Source: Psilocybe azurescens
Taxonomy: Eukaryota > Basidiomycota > Agaricomycetes > Agaricales > Agrocybaceae
Reading direction: 5' to 3'
Length of the DNA stretch: 30,760 nucleotides
Assembly (NCBI GenBank): GCA_023853785.1
Contig: JAJIRX010001053.1
Coordinates: forward strand, 1-30,760
Below are positions 1 through 11,180 of the stretch, piece by piece. The position numbers were made by a program, and so were the translations under genes. The notes beneath the pieces were generated by a model. The model was not told the origin of the DNA, did not search any database, and saw nothing but the letters and a program-made list of their open reading frames with translations. The first letter of the stretch is position 1. Every line of letters starts with the position of its first letter.

Positions 1-29
1 AAAGACATGAGGCTTTGGGATATCTTCCA
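1..29. repeat. 29-bp inverted repeat, left copy
   Basis: The reverse complement of 1-29 is identical to 4735-4763. The match reaches the first base of the window, so the true repeat may be longer. It lies inside the exon coding EDIPKPHVF of the HNH-like gene, and both copies encode the same residues in opposite orientation. Confidence 0.9.
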
Positions 30-1130
30 TCACGCCGCAGCGGCGGAGCGTCAGGACTGTATACGTGTTTGGCGTTTCCTGAGAGACAAATGCGGGTGAG
101 CTAAATTTGTGATAAATTTCCACAACAAGGACTTACTGGTACTTCCTCGAACCACAAGTATAATCTGTAAAAAATTCTCGAGCGAGCATTGTCAATGTCA
201 GTGCATTTGAGAGCCGATAAGCCTTGTCGCCGCTGAGCTCGACAGCAACATCTATCCCGCTAAAACCTTTCACGATGCTTCCCAGACTCTTGGAATGCGC
301 AGTCTGAATCTCAAGTTGGTAAGCTTTCATGATTTCGTACTTGCGCATATCATAACGACATACCGTAGGGTATCCATATTCCTCTGGATTAAGGTCCCAG
401 TTGACTGAAGGAGGAATGACGAGGCAGAGCCTTGTTAAAGTAAGATTAAAAGGCCGATCGCCCATGCATGCCTTTGCTTGAGGAGTCGTCATCTTCTCGA
501 AGCACTCTTCATCTGGAAGGCCAGACAGCATGCACGAGAATCCATCCCGATGCAGGGCCTTCAAAAGTGTTAACGTATCTGTCATGAAATGCATCCTACG
601 TATAATACAATCTTACCGATCTCTAGATGTGATTTCGTCTGTCGGTTCAGCTTCAGGTGCGACCCTCACATACTCGTTGTCTATATGGTGCTCAATTTCA
701 TTATCGGCAAACTCGTCGGTCGGTCGGTTGACTGAATGTTTGGGAAATGTGTCAGGTTGTACATGGGAGGTACGACGCAGAATGAAGTCGGCTTACAGAT
801 ACCGAATATATAGTAAACATAAAACTCAGCTAGTAGATTTGCATCTTCTTTCTTGGCGATGCACTCCACGATTTCACAGGAAATGAAGGTTCGTCCGCTG
901 GTGGAAGGTGCTTCAAGGATCATATATCCAAGTACACGAGAGTACATCAGCAACTTCTCGTCCTCACCCGCCTCAGCCTCCATCTGACGGCAGTACTCGT
1001 AGGCACTGTGCCACAACGTGGAGTCGGCTCCATCAAAATTGGTGAGAGGAAGGGGGACATTCTCGGAAATAGCTGAATTGAAGGTTGGTGGATTTTTGGC
1101 TCTGTCCCATTGTTGGGTGCGTCTTTGCTA
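1..1130 (-). pseudogene. HNH-nuclease-like gene, N-terminal and central part (3' part missing at window edge)
   Basis: Spliced coding sequence read from about 1130 towards 1. Visible exons are about 803-1130, 617-731, 137-578 and 1-78. Introns with GT-AG ends lie at 732-802 and 79-136, and one short or uncertain intron near 579-616. The N-terminal part contains LMYSRVLGYMILEA and CEIVECIAKKEDANLL. The middle has LLKALHRDGFSCMLSG, which resembles the RDGxxCxxTG start of fungal HNH domains. It is followed by LCLVIPPS where that family usually has an AHI-P motif, so the expected first His seems absent. The last exon (NTYTVLTLRRCG then EDIPKPHVF) fits the strand after the HNH domain. The coding sequence runs off position 1, but its natural continuation is found on the opposite strand at 4736-5005. 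The family call is from remembered motif layout and is uncertain. The start codon is not determined. Confidence 0.45.
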
Positions 1131-3339
1131 GCCAGGCTATGCTGCGTCCCATATGATGGCACGAACATGTTCGAAAAGTGATAATCCAAGTGCTTCCTTT
1201 CAGTTTTAAACTGGCAAATAAGTGAGACAATTGAACATGATTGGAGCTGGGATCTGTCTTTTTCAGTTGTAATTTACGTCTATTTGTGTACAGGTGGCCG
1301 AAACAAATAAACTCAAGCCAGAACGTCTTGAATGACCTTCGACAGATGTCCATACTGATGCATTTATCTTCCTGCCAAATTATCCGCGAAAACGTCTGAC
1401 TTGTAGCTACTGGGGTAACCGTCAAGCGCTGTATGCCTGCTTTCCATGGATTGCATTTGTCATTGTTTCCGAAGAGCAGCGGCTTACACTTCGTGCGTTC
1501 TTCTCTTTGGCCGTTCAGATAATATGTGTTTGATCCGAGGTACGATATAATTGCGCACAATCTACGGGTTTAAAAACTGAGCATCATAATGTGTATGGTA
1601 ACGTGGTATTAGCAGTGGTGTCATATTCACCAGGTCCAAGTATGCCCACAGTTCTCTTCTTTACCATTGCAACGGATTGGTGTGCCCATTGCTCACGATC
1701 AATCGGTAATTTATCGTCGCTAAGGTTGAGATCCCATAGTAGCGGAACTGGCTCCAATTTTTATATTTACTTACCAACTTACCATTAATACCGACGCGAA
1801 ATCAAATAATACGACATAAGAATCGAGACCTGGTGGGCGCCTTCGGAACCCGAGGGTTTCGTCGTGGCTTGTTCGAAATAGATCTAGGTATCTTTGATCT
1901 TAATTGCTTTTCTCGCAGTATGCATACACATAGAAGATCCTATTCATTGATCATTTATCCTATCCTGAACGTTTATTCCCTCGTTGATGGCACCAATAAC
2001 AAATCAGGAAATTATCTATGCGTAGTATTACGATTAGTCGATAATTGGGGTGAATCTTCCGCTGGTTTTGCTTAATAGAAGGACTGAGAGAAGCCGAATA
2101 GGCGACCGTGTCAGAAGTGAATATAAAAGTTGCACCTCATAGCGCATTTAGAATGCGGTGCATCAGGAGAGATACGGTGGAAGTTCGGGGCTATGGGCAG
2201 AGGTATCACCTTTGGCATGCATTTGGCACTGCTTTCGAGCGGTGAGTCCATTAGTAGCATCTCTTGATCGTCTACTAAGAATTTATGCTGATCATACTTC
2301 TCTCACAGAATCTACCATATAGCTACACGCATTGCAATATTGATTCCTCTTACCCATTCTTTCCCCTGTGTTCGCAGCAGGCCTGCCCCTTCAAGTAATA
2401 ACCACATCTCTCTTTTCCTGGAAGCCTGGCAAACATGGACGGGCGCCTAAGTGTGTGGTGAGACAGTGATTTGCCTCACTTTCCAATAACTGTGACAACT
2501 TATCCGGGCTGATATTCCAATACGACGATCTCTTTGCTGCTCTTTGTATATATAGCCACCGTTGCGATTAGTATACAGTATGCGTTGCTCTATGCAGAAC
2601 TCGATGTCCCATCTCTCATCGCCTCACCTCCTTTCGATATTCGAAGTTCCTGGAGTGTCGACTCTCGAAGAGAGTCAGGCGATCGTGTGTTTAACCGCCG
2701 GAGGAGGAGTGGCGTTCTTCCTTCATATTTGAAGTTATATCTACTCTTTTCTACATGCTGCAACAGCGCGTTACAAGTATACAAGCACGATATCGCGAAC
2801 GGCCTAACTTATGCTACGATTTACGCTCTTAATCTTGTCATGAACCGTCAAATCGTACCGTCCACTACTTGTATCAGAGTGCCTGATGTTGGTTGGAGTC
2901 AATTATTGTTAATCATGACTCGCCTTCATCCGTTGTATAGGCATCATCCGTATAATATACTTGCCGATCAGATCTGATATCGCCGTCCAATACTCTCTTA
3001 GATTCCCGAGTCCTGAGATCTGAGAGCCAGTATTTTAATGAATCAAGCTCTGAGGATGAGAGGGAAGAGCGATCGTACTTCTGTGCGATAAAATGAGCGA
3101 AACCAAAAAACTGCAGTTACTCTGCGAACATACCTTCAAGAAATCCATAGCTAGAGAGCAGAACACAAACGGCGGTCTCCGTTGACGCCGAGGATGCATC
3201 TTGGGACACAGGTAATGCAGCGCACGTATTTCATTCAATTTCTGCTGTGTCGGGATCGCATAAGACAGACACTTGATAAACGGTAGAAAACATTTCTTTG
3301 TGATTGTTTTCCAGCCCGAGTCTTCTTCGAAATTGGCGT
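1131..3339. other. Stretch without a supported gene
   Basis: Only short open frames without consistent splicing or recognisable motifs are present on either strand (for example a 147-codon plus-strand frame at 2534-2977). I saw no repeat, RNA gene or transposon end. Part of it may be the promoter and 5' region of the HNH-like gene (near 1130-1560) or the 3' region of the minus-strand gene ending at 3340. Confidence 0.5.
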
Positions 3340-4712
3340 TCAGCGCAGCGTATTGATTTTTACAAGCATGGTCAAAATTAATGCGGCTAGATGAGGATAC
3401 CAGTTGTAAGGGCTGATGACTGAGCTGAGTTCCCCTCCCGCCAACACTTGTTCGTGGAACTCAGATATCCATCCGTGGAAGTTGTAACCACTGAAATCGA
3501 CAATTGGAATGTCGAATTTATCCAGAGGCTTCTCCTCAACAAAGGAGTACGTTGCGTTATGGGATGGAGGGATTATATGTAAAGATACAGATGGAGTGGA
3601 GACGCTATCACTGTATATCTAAAGATTAGAGAAATAGGCGCCTGTGAAACGTGGCGAGTAGGCGATTTCGAATATTCTTTTCGCAGAGCATAGCATTGTT
3701 CGAGGAAGGCTACTATCGTATTCTCTGATAACATCTTTGCTGTGTCCGGTCTGGTATAGATGCAAGGGATAAAGTAGTGACCGGAATATGATTATATTGG
3801 CACTCACCATATGCCTGTTGAACCAACCCAACACAGCCAACACCAAATCAATCGAGATTTCAGGGTCGCGTAAACAATCCCCGAAAGAGGTATCCATTAT
3901 GATGTTCAGTATTTCCATTTTCTTCGGATCTTCGAAGTATTCTTTGGAGTGTATGTCCGAAATTCGACTGTATCGTGAGAAGCGGTCGGCAGTATGCACG
4001 AGCTTCCATTGGTCTTGAATTAACAATTGGTCATCACTGCTGTGGAATATCCTGTTAAAGCACTGAGCACTGAAACTCACTATCTGATGGTCCCATGCTC
4101 CAACATGTTGATTTTTCTGACAATGGCCTTGGACCTTATGCTCCACGGCCAAAAAGACATATAGCCTAAATAGCCTCTTTCACTTTCACCATGGTAGAAA
4201 TCAAGGTATATCAAATCAGGGAGTTGTTGGAGATCAGATATTATGGTATCAAGACCTATATCCATTGATTCCGAGATATTCCCGATGCTATTCACTGAGG
4301 CGACCAAAGATTCAGAACCGTATAAAGCAATGTGTGCGAAGGTTGCTGAAATTTTGGGTGATCGGTCCATGATCTGCTTCGCTGAAAATTTTGAGCACTG
4401 TTGAGAACGTCTGTGAGAGACTAGTTGAGGTAGATATCTGTGCATATTACGCCAATTTGGACCGTCCTCGGTCCACATATATCTCAGCGTGGCAACAAAA
4501 GACAAGACAACGCTCGTAAACCAGTACACATGACTTGCTTGGGTGACATGCGAAGGATTGCGACCGCAGATCGTGTGAAGGCTTTCGCAAAGTGCCTCTA
4601 ATGAACCGACAATAGATCTGGCATCGCGTCCGATCCACGACATACGCTTAAGTCTACCGAGCATCTTACGATACGCTGATAGTCCGATGCTGTCAGAAAA
4701 TGTGTATATCAA
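3340..4712 (-). CDS. Unrecognised spliced protein gene
   Basis: A run of coding-like frames read right to left. The first is about 4080-4712, with segments such as MSWIGRDARSIVGSLEAL and SDLQQLPDLIYLDFYHGES. A second frame (about 3840-4050) contains DPKKMEILNIIMDTSFGDC and VLAVLGWFNRHM. A probable intron with GTGAGT donor and CAG acceptor lies near 3750-3810, followed by frames containing AFLEQCYALRKEYSKSPTR and FVEEKPLDKFDIPIVDFSG, and a stop at 3340-3342. Exon borders are approximate. The first ATG in the long frame lies inside it (near RKMLGRLKRMSW), so the true start is unsure. I recognise no domain. It is mostly helical, without signal peptide or clear membrane span. It lies entirely inside the segment bounded by the 29-bp inverted repeats. 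Confidence 0.4.
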
Positions 4713-4734
4713 TGTTTTTATCTATTTTGAATAC

Positions 4735-4763
4735 TGGAAGATATCCCAAAGCCTCATGTCTTT
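4735..4763. repeat. 29-bp inverted repeat, right copy
   Basis: Exact reverse complement of 1-29. Upstream on the plus strand the frame is closed by a TGA at 4728-4730, so the coding match begins abruptly at this repeat. Confidence 0.9.
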
Positions 4764-5005
4764 ACTTTCACTACGAGCACTAATATGCCCCCTACACGAC
4801 CCGAGATGCCTGAGATTTCACGCGTCCATTTTTTGAGTCGCAAACCTGGCCAATGTTTACATACCTTGGGAAAAGGACCATGCATAGAAATGGTATTATG
4901 GCACAAGATGGAACATCTGCGGATGTTTTGGCCGCACACCTCTCTCGTGCTCTGTCGACGGGTGGTCAGACGGGATCACTGGAACGTCTCGATGATGCAT
5001 TTTAG
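4735..5005 (+). pseudogene. HNH-nuclease-like gene, C-terminal part on the opposite strand
   Basis: Starts with the same EDIPKPHVF codons as the left fragment and continues TFTTSTNMP, then in a shifted frame LHDPRCLRFHASIF and VANLANV, and later MAQDGTSADVLAAHLSRAL, ending at TAG 5003-5005. The order (short strand, then a P-R-L-hydrophobic-HA helix, then a C-terminal helix) is what I would expect at the end of the fungal HNH-like family. Two frame changes fall on homopolymers (a C5 run near 4786 and a T6 run near 4825), so they may be base-calling errors. No start codon or upstream exon exists on this strand. The N-terminal part lies inverted at 1-1130. Confidence 0.45.
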
Positions 5006-6562
5006 TATCACAGTGTTTGTCTTTAAATTGGGGCTGCTAGTAGCGTAAGTCGATGATTAGTGCTAAACGGTTTCCGGTATAAAGTTCAGGCCCCATCCAG
5101 GTCTCTTACTTCGTAATCTGTTTCAGGCGATCCAGCCAATACCGAACACAGCCTAAGTCGCCTTGAACACTCAATTATATACGGCAAAGCTAAATCTTAC
5201 ACATCAAAGACAGAAAAATTCCCTTACATATCATCCCTGTAATGAACGTGGCGTCTACTTAAACCCCAAACTGTTGATTGATTAGAAGATTGCGACGCTA
5301 TATGCAGTGTATCTCAGTGATGTTGTGGATTTCAAGCTGCTGTATGGCGTGCCCATCGCTGGTCGCAGGTGGCACCGCACTCAGAAAGCGTTTGGTGTAA
5401 GCAGCATTTTAATATTTCGGGTTTTCGGTGAGATTCATGGTTGCGGTGCATTGGGGCGTTGCTCTTCGCAGTGATTTATATCTTCTTTTGTTCTACGCTG
5501 GGCTGGGTCAATGCTGCTGGAGCTTGTACATATGCTCTATTATGGAACAGTCTGAGCCGCCGGCAATGTGTAGCATAAAACTTCGCAATCCAACTTTCTT
5601 TCAGTGTCAGTGTTGTAAGTCGAAGTTAAGCGTCCCATGGATCCGTTGAACAACATATGACATACGACAGACACATGCACGCATCTCTGTGCTACCACTC
5701 TCCCGTCCGAAATGCTCTTCTAACCCAAAGAGCCCAGAGCCCAGAGCTCAAGCTTAAGGTAGAGGTCCTCACAAGCCTCAATCCGAACAATCACAACCAC
5801 AACCATACGCCATCGCACATGCCACTGCACACTGCAAACACTTCAAATCTGAGTTACACATCCCACGATTCAAGGAGCAAGAAACAGACATTCGATTCCA
5901 AACGCAACGACACAAAAATATGGCTACAATATTCCGAACACGGGAGCAATTACCTAACGGCAGACAGAAATCTAGCGGTGCGGGGTGCGATAATATACCG
6001 ATACGAGCGGGGAATGGGGGTTAGGAGACACGACACGGGACACGGGAATAGAAGGCTACAGTTATACGAAACACGAAACGAGACGAGGGTGGGGAATAGT
6101 GTTGAGTCACGAAGCAAGACGGAACAGAAGCAAAGCGAGGTGTAAGGCTACATTTGGATATAATCAGAAACAAGAATGAGAAAGACGAGATTGAAAAAAG
6201 GAAAAAAAGAAAGGAAGACGTGTAAGCAGTGTATGTATGTATGTATATGTATGTATGTCGAGAAGATATAAAGAAAAAGAAAAAGAAGGAAGGAGGAAGG
6301 AAGGAGGTATATCAGCACGACATTTTCATGCATGGAGACGACGAGGGCGAGGGATAGGAAGGGCATGAACGAAGGGGAATGGATAGAAGACACAGTGAGT
6401 GTATAGCCGGACTGAACACGAGGGACGACGATGGCGATGACGGCGGCTAAGATAGTCGAGGCGAAGGGACGGGCGGCCTGGCCGAATACGAACACAAACA
6501 AGAAGCGCGAGACAAAAGACAAAAGGAAAGCGAGACGACAGCGAGGGCTGGCAAGCTAGGCT
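5006..6562. other. Intergenic region and probable 3' UTR of the HMG-box gene
   Basis: No supported gene. From about 6150 to 6562 the plus strand is strongly purine-rich (pyrimidine-rich in the sense of the minus-strand HMG gene), consistent with its 3' UTR. A short coding-like stretch near 5295-5400 (containing DVVDFKLLYGVPIAGRRW) has no start, partner exon or recognisable family, and I do not call it. Confidence 0.5.
6231..6307. repeat. GTAT microsatellite and adjacent polypurine tract
   Basis: About seven GTAT units with one interruption (6231-6258), followed by a GA-rich tract with repeated AAGG/AGGA (6263-6307). It lies in the presumed 3' UTR of the HMG-box gene. Confidence 0.85.
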
Positions 6563-9019
6563 TTACGCAGACGCCGTATAATACCCGCCCTCGGCCCCAA
6601 ACGCCCCGTGCTCATGCTCATGCTCATGCTCACTGTTTTTCGCGACAGGATCCACGTCGTAAGTGTAGTACCCCTGCTGATACTCCTGGTGGTGGTGGTG
6701 GTACTGCTGCTGCTGGGACACGTCGTATGACGAGTCCGGCGCTGCGTAGAGGTTGTCGCCGTCAAAGTGCATGTACGCGCTCATGTCGAGGCTGTCCATC
6801 CGTCCCGGCGCCGTCGCCTGGCTCTCCTTCCCATCATGCGTCGCCATCGTCGACGACGAGGAAGAGCTGCCAGCCGTAGTAGTGGCAGGCGTCTCGGGCA
6901 GCCCGCCCCCGCCGCACTCACCGGCGACGCGCCCTCGGAGGAGGAAGTGGAGATGGAGGAAGGCGGGACCTGGGTGGGCGAGTAGTCCGCGAGGTTCACA
7001 GAGGTGTCGATGCGCGCCAAGGCGGTAGGGGGATCGCAATATCGAGGCCGAGTCCTAGTCCTAATCCGAGTGACTGCGACGGTGGGGTAGCGTGGACGTC
7101 CGGACCAGGATTCAAAGCATCAGAGCGCTCGCTCCCACTCCCACTCCGGCGCCGCTCGCGCTCGCGCTTGAACCGAACGAGAAATCGGAGAACAGGCCTG
7201 ACTCGACGTCCGGTAGCGGACTCGGGTCCCGCTCCACCTGCATTCCGCCCATATTCGCAGCATACCCCATGGAGGTATAGTCAAAGTCCCCATGGAGAGC
7301 GGCATCGTCCACGCGCGCATCAACACGCCCTGCGCGCTCGACGCCCTCCTCTGCCCGAGCCCGAGCGACGAGCGCGGGGTGGTCTGGGTCATGAACGGGA
7401 GGAGGGGTATCCGCCTTGCTGGGCTTGCGGCTGCTGTTGCTGGCCCTGCTGCTGGACGTAAGACGCATTTTGCAGAGAGTGCGAGTGGTGGTGCACCGGG
7501 ACGGGGTGGAACAGCTGGGGCTGTGTTTGCGGGAAGAACGACGCGCCTGCGGGTGTAAACTCGGGTATGGGCGCGAACTCGTAGTCCCTGTGCCTGCGCC
7601 TGCGCCTGTGCTGGGCGTTGTAGACGAGGAAGAGGAAGGCGCGAACGGGTTCGTGAACTGCTCGCCCTGCTGCTGCTGCTGGAATCCGAACGCCTGCTGC
7701 TGCTGGGTAAACCGTGCGATGGACCCGACGGGCGATGCCGCGCGCGAGAGGTGGGGCACGGTAGGAATGGCAATTCCGCTTCCGCTCCCGCTGGGGTAGG
7801 ATTGGGGATAGGACATGTAGGACTGCCACTCGTTCGGGAGGGGCACGGAGGATGACCGGCGGTGGTACATTGCATGGTTGTTGGCATGTAGATGCAGGTG
7901 GGCTGGGGTGTGCATGTTGGGTGGGATGCTCATGCCCATGTTGGTATTGTTGTTCATACCGTGGTGCATGAATGAGGAGGCGTAGGAGTTCCCAGACATC
8001 GAGAACGCATGCGCGTGCTGGGACACAGGCATGTGCAGCGTCGACTCCTGCTGGGTCGCACCCCAAACTCATCACGCTCATCCTGCTCGCCTTCGTCCGC
8101 GCCCAGCCCCATATCGAGTCCGAGCTGCTCAAGCTCGAGGTCATAGTCCTCCATCATCTCACGTTCGCGCTCCAGACTGCGCGCCCGATCAAGGTTCCGC
8201 ACCGCGCGCGAGCTCCTCGCCCTTCTTGCCCTCGAGGAGCAGCTGCGCGACCTCGTCGCAGCGCCGCTCGTCCTCCGCCGTCGTGGGCTGCTTCTCCTTG
8301 CGCTTGGAGTCGTCGCGGTCGGCGGAGGCAGCGTTGGCAGCGGAGGACGACGGGGACGAGGCGGAGGCGGAGGAAGCGGCGCCGTTTTTGTTCTTGTTGT
8401 GCACGGGGCGGAAGCGGTAGTCCGGGAACATGGCCTTGTGCGCGGCCTTCTCCTGCTTCGCCTTCACTTCCCACACGCGCTTCTCCTCGAGCGGGAGCTG
8501 GCGCCAGCACGTGCCTGTCAGTCATCCGAGTAACGATGAGCAAGGCTGTGCCGACGCAGATAACAATAATGGGGGAGAGTGCACACACCGATGATCTTGG
8601 AGAGACTCCCGTGGTTCGTCTCGATGCTCCCAGGAACATGCTTCTGCCTCACAAAGTCCGCGCGGAAGAGCATGAAGGCATTGGGTGGGCGCGGGATGTA
8701 GCCCTGCGAGCGCCGCTTGCCAGGCGGGCAGCGCTTCCTTGTCGGTGGCGGCGCGGGCGTCTCGGACGGCGGGAACAGCTTCGAGGTGAGCTGCAGGCCA
8801 GTGGCAGCGGGGTTGCCGAGCGCCGCGGCGAGGGCGTACGAGGAGAGCGGGTTCGTGGGGTCGTCGTCTGGGTCGACTTCGGTGAATGTGATGGGGGTGA
8901 CGTTGGGCGCGAATGTGACGGGGCGTTGGGGATGCCGTAGATCCCTGCTTTTGCTGGGGTGACTGCGATCCTGTGAGTATGCTGGAGGGTGGGGAAAGGG
9001 AGGTGCTTACAGATGGCAT
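6563..9019 (-). CDS. HMG-box transcription factor (fungal MATA-type HMG class)
   Basis: Nuclear DNA-binding regulator. Exon 1 probably begins at ATG 9017-9019 (Met-Pro-Ser, then the splice), intron 8971-9010, exon 2 8589-8970, intron 8515-8588, and a long last exon from 8514 to stop 6563-6565. The HMG box is split by the second intron. Exon 2 codes basic RKR and GKRRSQGY just before the box. The C-terminal two thirds is low complexity: QQQQ runs, YHHHHQEY, EHEHEHEH, Ser-rich blocks, and an acidic stretch near 8110-8190 (EDYDLELEQLGLDMG). The frame breaks several times, at about 8200, 8065 (G4 run), 7560-7600, 7400, 7040 (C5 run) and 6905 (G-runs). Most sites are G/C homopolymers or repeats, so I read this as one gene with indel errors. 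Related basidiomycete proteins include regulators of mating and fruiting, but the box alone does not say which. A start further upstream is possible. Confidence 0.75.
8405..8700 (-). other. HMG box (DNA-binding domain)
   Basis: Encodes YIPRPPNAFMLFRADFV then RQKHVPG and NHGSLSKIIG, intron 8515-8588, then TCWRQLPLEEKRVWEVKA and AMFPDYRFRP. The features typical of the MATA/Ste11-like HMG class are all present: the RPPNAF(M/I)LFR start, SxIIGxxWR in helix 2, and YRFRPxxxK at the end. About 75 residues, the usual length. The box reads without a frame break. Confidence 0.9.
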
Positions 9020-9231
9020 GGGAGGACCGTCTGCGGCGGGTTGCAAGACGGAGAGCGGGCATCGTAGCGGGTACTCTATGAAATAATAATGTATTTTATT
9101 GTTCGTTCGTTCGTCTCGTGCTGGGCCGGAGGGAGGGTGAAAGAGAAGGAAGGAAGGGGAGGGATGGTGGGGAACAGAGTGGTCGGACGGAAAGGGAAGA
9201 TGATGGCTTATTGTTCTCCCCTTTATAAGTA

Positions 9232-9237
9232 GATCAC
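9232..9237 (-). promoter_or_regulatory. Possible TATA box of the HMG-box gene
   Basis: TATAAA on the minus strand, about 210 bp upstream of the assumed start codon. A GTTC tetranucleotide run (9101-9115) lies between. The core is nearly palindromic (CTTTATAAG), so it could also serve plus-strand transcription. Confidence 0.35.
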
Positions 9238-11086
9238 CGCACTTGGACAGGCTTCGATTTCGTGATCACAAAACATGCGAAGACCCCGGATCTACCCCCT
9301 CCGTGTTTTTCTTTCCCTCTTTCTTATCTTCTGCTGCATCCTAATCCTAAACAACACCTTGCTTTATGCTATATATGAAATACCACAACCGCGCCCACAA
9401 CTTACAACGAGGTTACGAACCAGCACCCACAGCCCGCCCACAACCCACAGAGCGCGCACACATCTGCGTTCGGGGTCTGGCCCAGATATCTCTCACCCGC
9501 CCCAACTCCGGTTCTCTCATCTGATCACATTGAAGCTTTCCCATTCCCACCGCTGCCCAAATAAGATATTCCCCTTGTCCAAATCCCCCTTTTTCATAAA
9601 CTTTAAACTGGGACTATTCTCGCGGAATTTCAGCCGCTTTTGGGCGTTCGTTTGTCTGTCTGTCTATTCTGTCCTGTCTCGAGCTCTGTTATGGAGCCGC
9701 TAGCGAGGTTTACGAATGGATGCTGCCGTTTTTCCGTGCGCCCTTGTTCTCATGTGTTCCGGGCGACCCATCGTCTCTGGCTTTTGCTTTGACTCTGGCT
9801 CTTGCTCTTGCTCGACGATCGCCCGCTCGCTCTGTGTCTGATCATCGCGCGAGAGTCGAACCCCAATGACCCGGCTTACTTAATACGACACACGCACGCA
9901 CGCCGCACGGCGATACCCGCGTCCCAGCCGGCACGCACGAACTCACGCTTGAAGCTTAGGTCAACCGGACGCATGTACGGCCGCATGCGCACCAGAAGCA
10001 CCCCCATCCCAAGTCTAACCATACCCATGTGAGTGCGAGCGATTGATAACGATATCGATATTGGTCCAGAACCCCCATTTCATTTTCATTTCTGATCCTG
10101 TGTCCTTCCTTATTCCTCGTCCTCGTTCTCGTCTGATTTCAATCACCAGCACTTCTTGACCCCGAATTTGAGTTCGACGACCATGCCCATCCTCGTGCGC
10201 TTCGATATTTATATTGCATCTTCCCCACCGCCTAGGCGTACAGCAACGCTATGAGCGAGCGAGCGTCCCTTGCCCCCTTGACCCCGTTCTACCCTCGTTC
10301 TTTAGAATTCTAATTCCTCCTGACACGGGGCTGAGGTTAGAGCGAGGTGTGTGCTGGCTCCTGGCTGGCTGGCTGAGCGTACCGCGTCTCATCCCATCCC
10401 TTCTGCACAACCGATGCCAGTCCCATGCCCTCCGCGCCCGCGGCCAAATCCTGCTCATCGCCCAGCCATCGCTCGTCCACCGTTGCTCAGGATCCCAGCC
10501 CTCTGGGGTATATCCTGCGTAATGCCATCCTCCTCCATGTAATATTTGTCGCCACCTTTCGCCAGGCTGTTTGGCCGGCGAGTATCGCCGGCGAGGCGAA
10601 ATGGTGACGTTTTGCCAACAACACTACCTACGGCACACTGCGGCCGTATACGGTTCATGCGGTTAAGCCCGCCGCTGAGCTTGAAATGAACCTCGTGACA
10701 TGCACGAAGCAGAGATCACCAGTTTCCATTTCTCAATCGTGCCCTCGCCCATCTCCAACGCCACGGTCGTCTCTTATCATGATACATGTGCTCCATTGTG
10801 TGGTGCATTGCCATATACACTCTGTCAGCTACCTTCTTTGAAGGTGTTCGCTCCAAGTTACATCGCTGTTCATTTCTTTCATCCATATCTTTACGGTTTC
10901 CTGGTATTTCTTTTACCTATCCATGTCACTGGAGAGTCCGTCGCTCCTTGGACCCAATTCCTATGTATCTACCTGAAAATCATAAGCTCTCATTGAATTT
11001 CGCTCCAATCAATGAAATTTGAAGCTCGAAACCACATGGGAATTGGAGGTCATATGACTTCAAATTCTAAATTCTCCGTACTATTG
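9238..11086. other. Long intergenic region, no supported gene
   Basis: The plus strand is pyrimidine-rich and GC-rich with many CGCA and GAGC short repeats. The longest frame (9275-9703, hydrophobic start, then Arg/Thr/Ser-rich) has no family resemblance or splicing support. The region probably holds the HMG gene promoter. Confidence 0.5.
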
Positions 11087-11180
11087 ACCGTACCGTACCG
11101 TCGAGCATTAATTTTTTGACTACGGTACGGTTACGGGTCCAGCCGTTGCATTTGACGGCCGTATGGTGTACGGCCGTCAA
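11087..11180. repeat. Palindromic CCGTAC/GTACGG cluster
   Basis: A direct run of CCGTA units (11087-11101) is answered by the inverse TACGGTACGG at about 11121-11130. Next comes a perfect 12-bp inverted repeat TTGACGGCCGTA (11152-11163) / TACGGCCGTCAA (11169-11180) with a 5-base loop TGGTG. A similar CGGCCGTATACGG occurs at about 10641-10653. No terminal repeats or target-site duplication were identified. Confidence 0.7.

Noticed and set aside
5657..6145. Plus-strand 162-codon frame
   Set aside because: Low-complexity Asn/His/Arg-rich composition in the region opposite and beyond the HMG 3' UTR; no family resemblance or splicing.
6753..8940. Several overlapping GC-rich frames on both strands, up to 322 codons
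   Set aside because: Shadows of the HMG-box gene; the only recognisable domain is on the minus strand.
9275..9703. Plus-strand 142-codon frame with hydrophobic start resembling a signal anchor
   Set aside because: Pyrimidine-rich promoter-like DNA yields Leu/Phe/Ser-rich translation; nothing else supports a gene.
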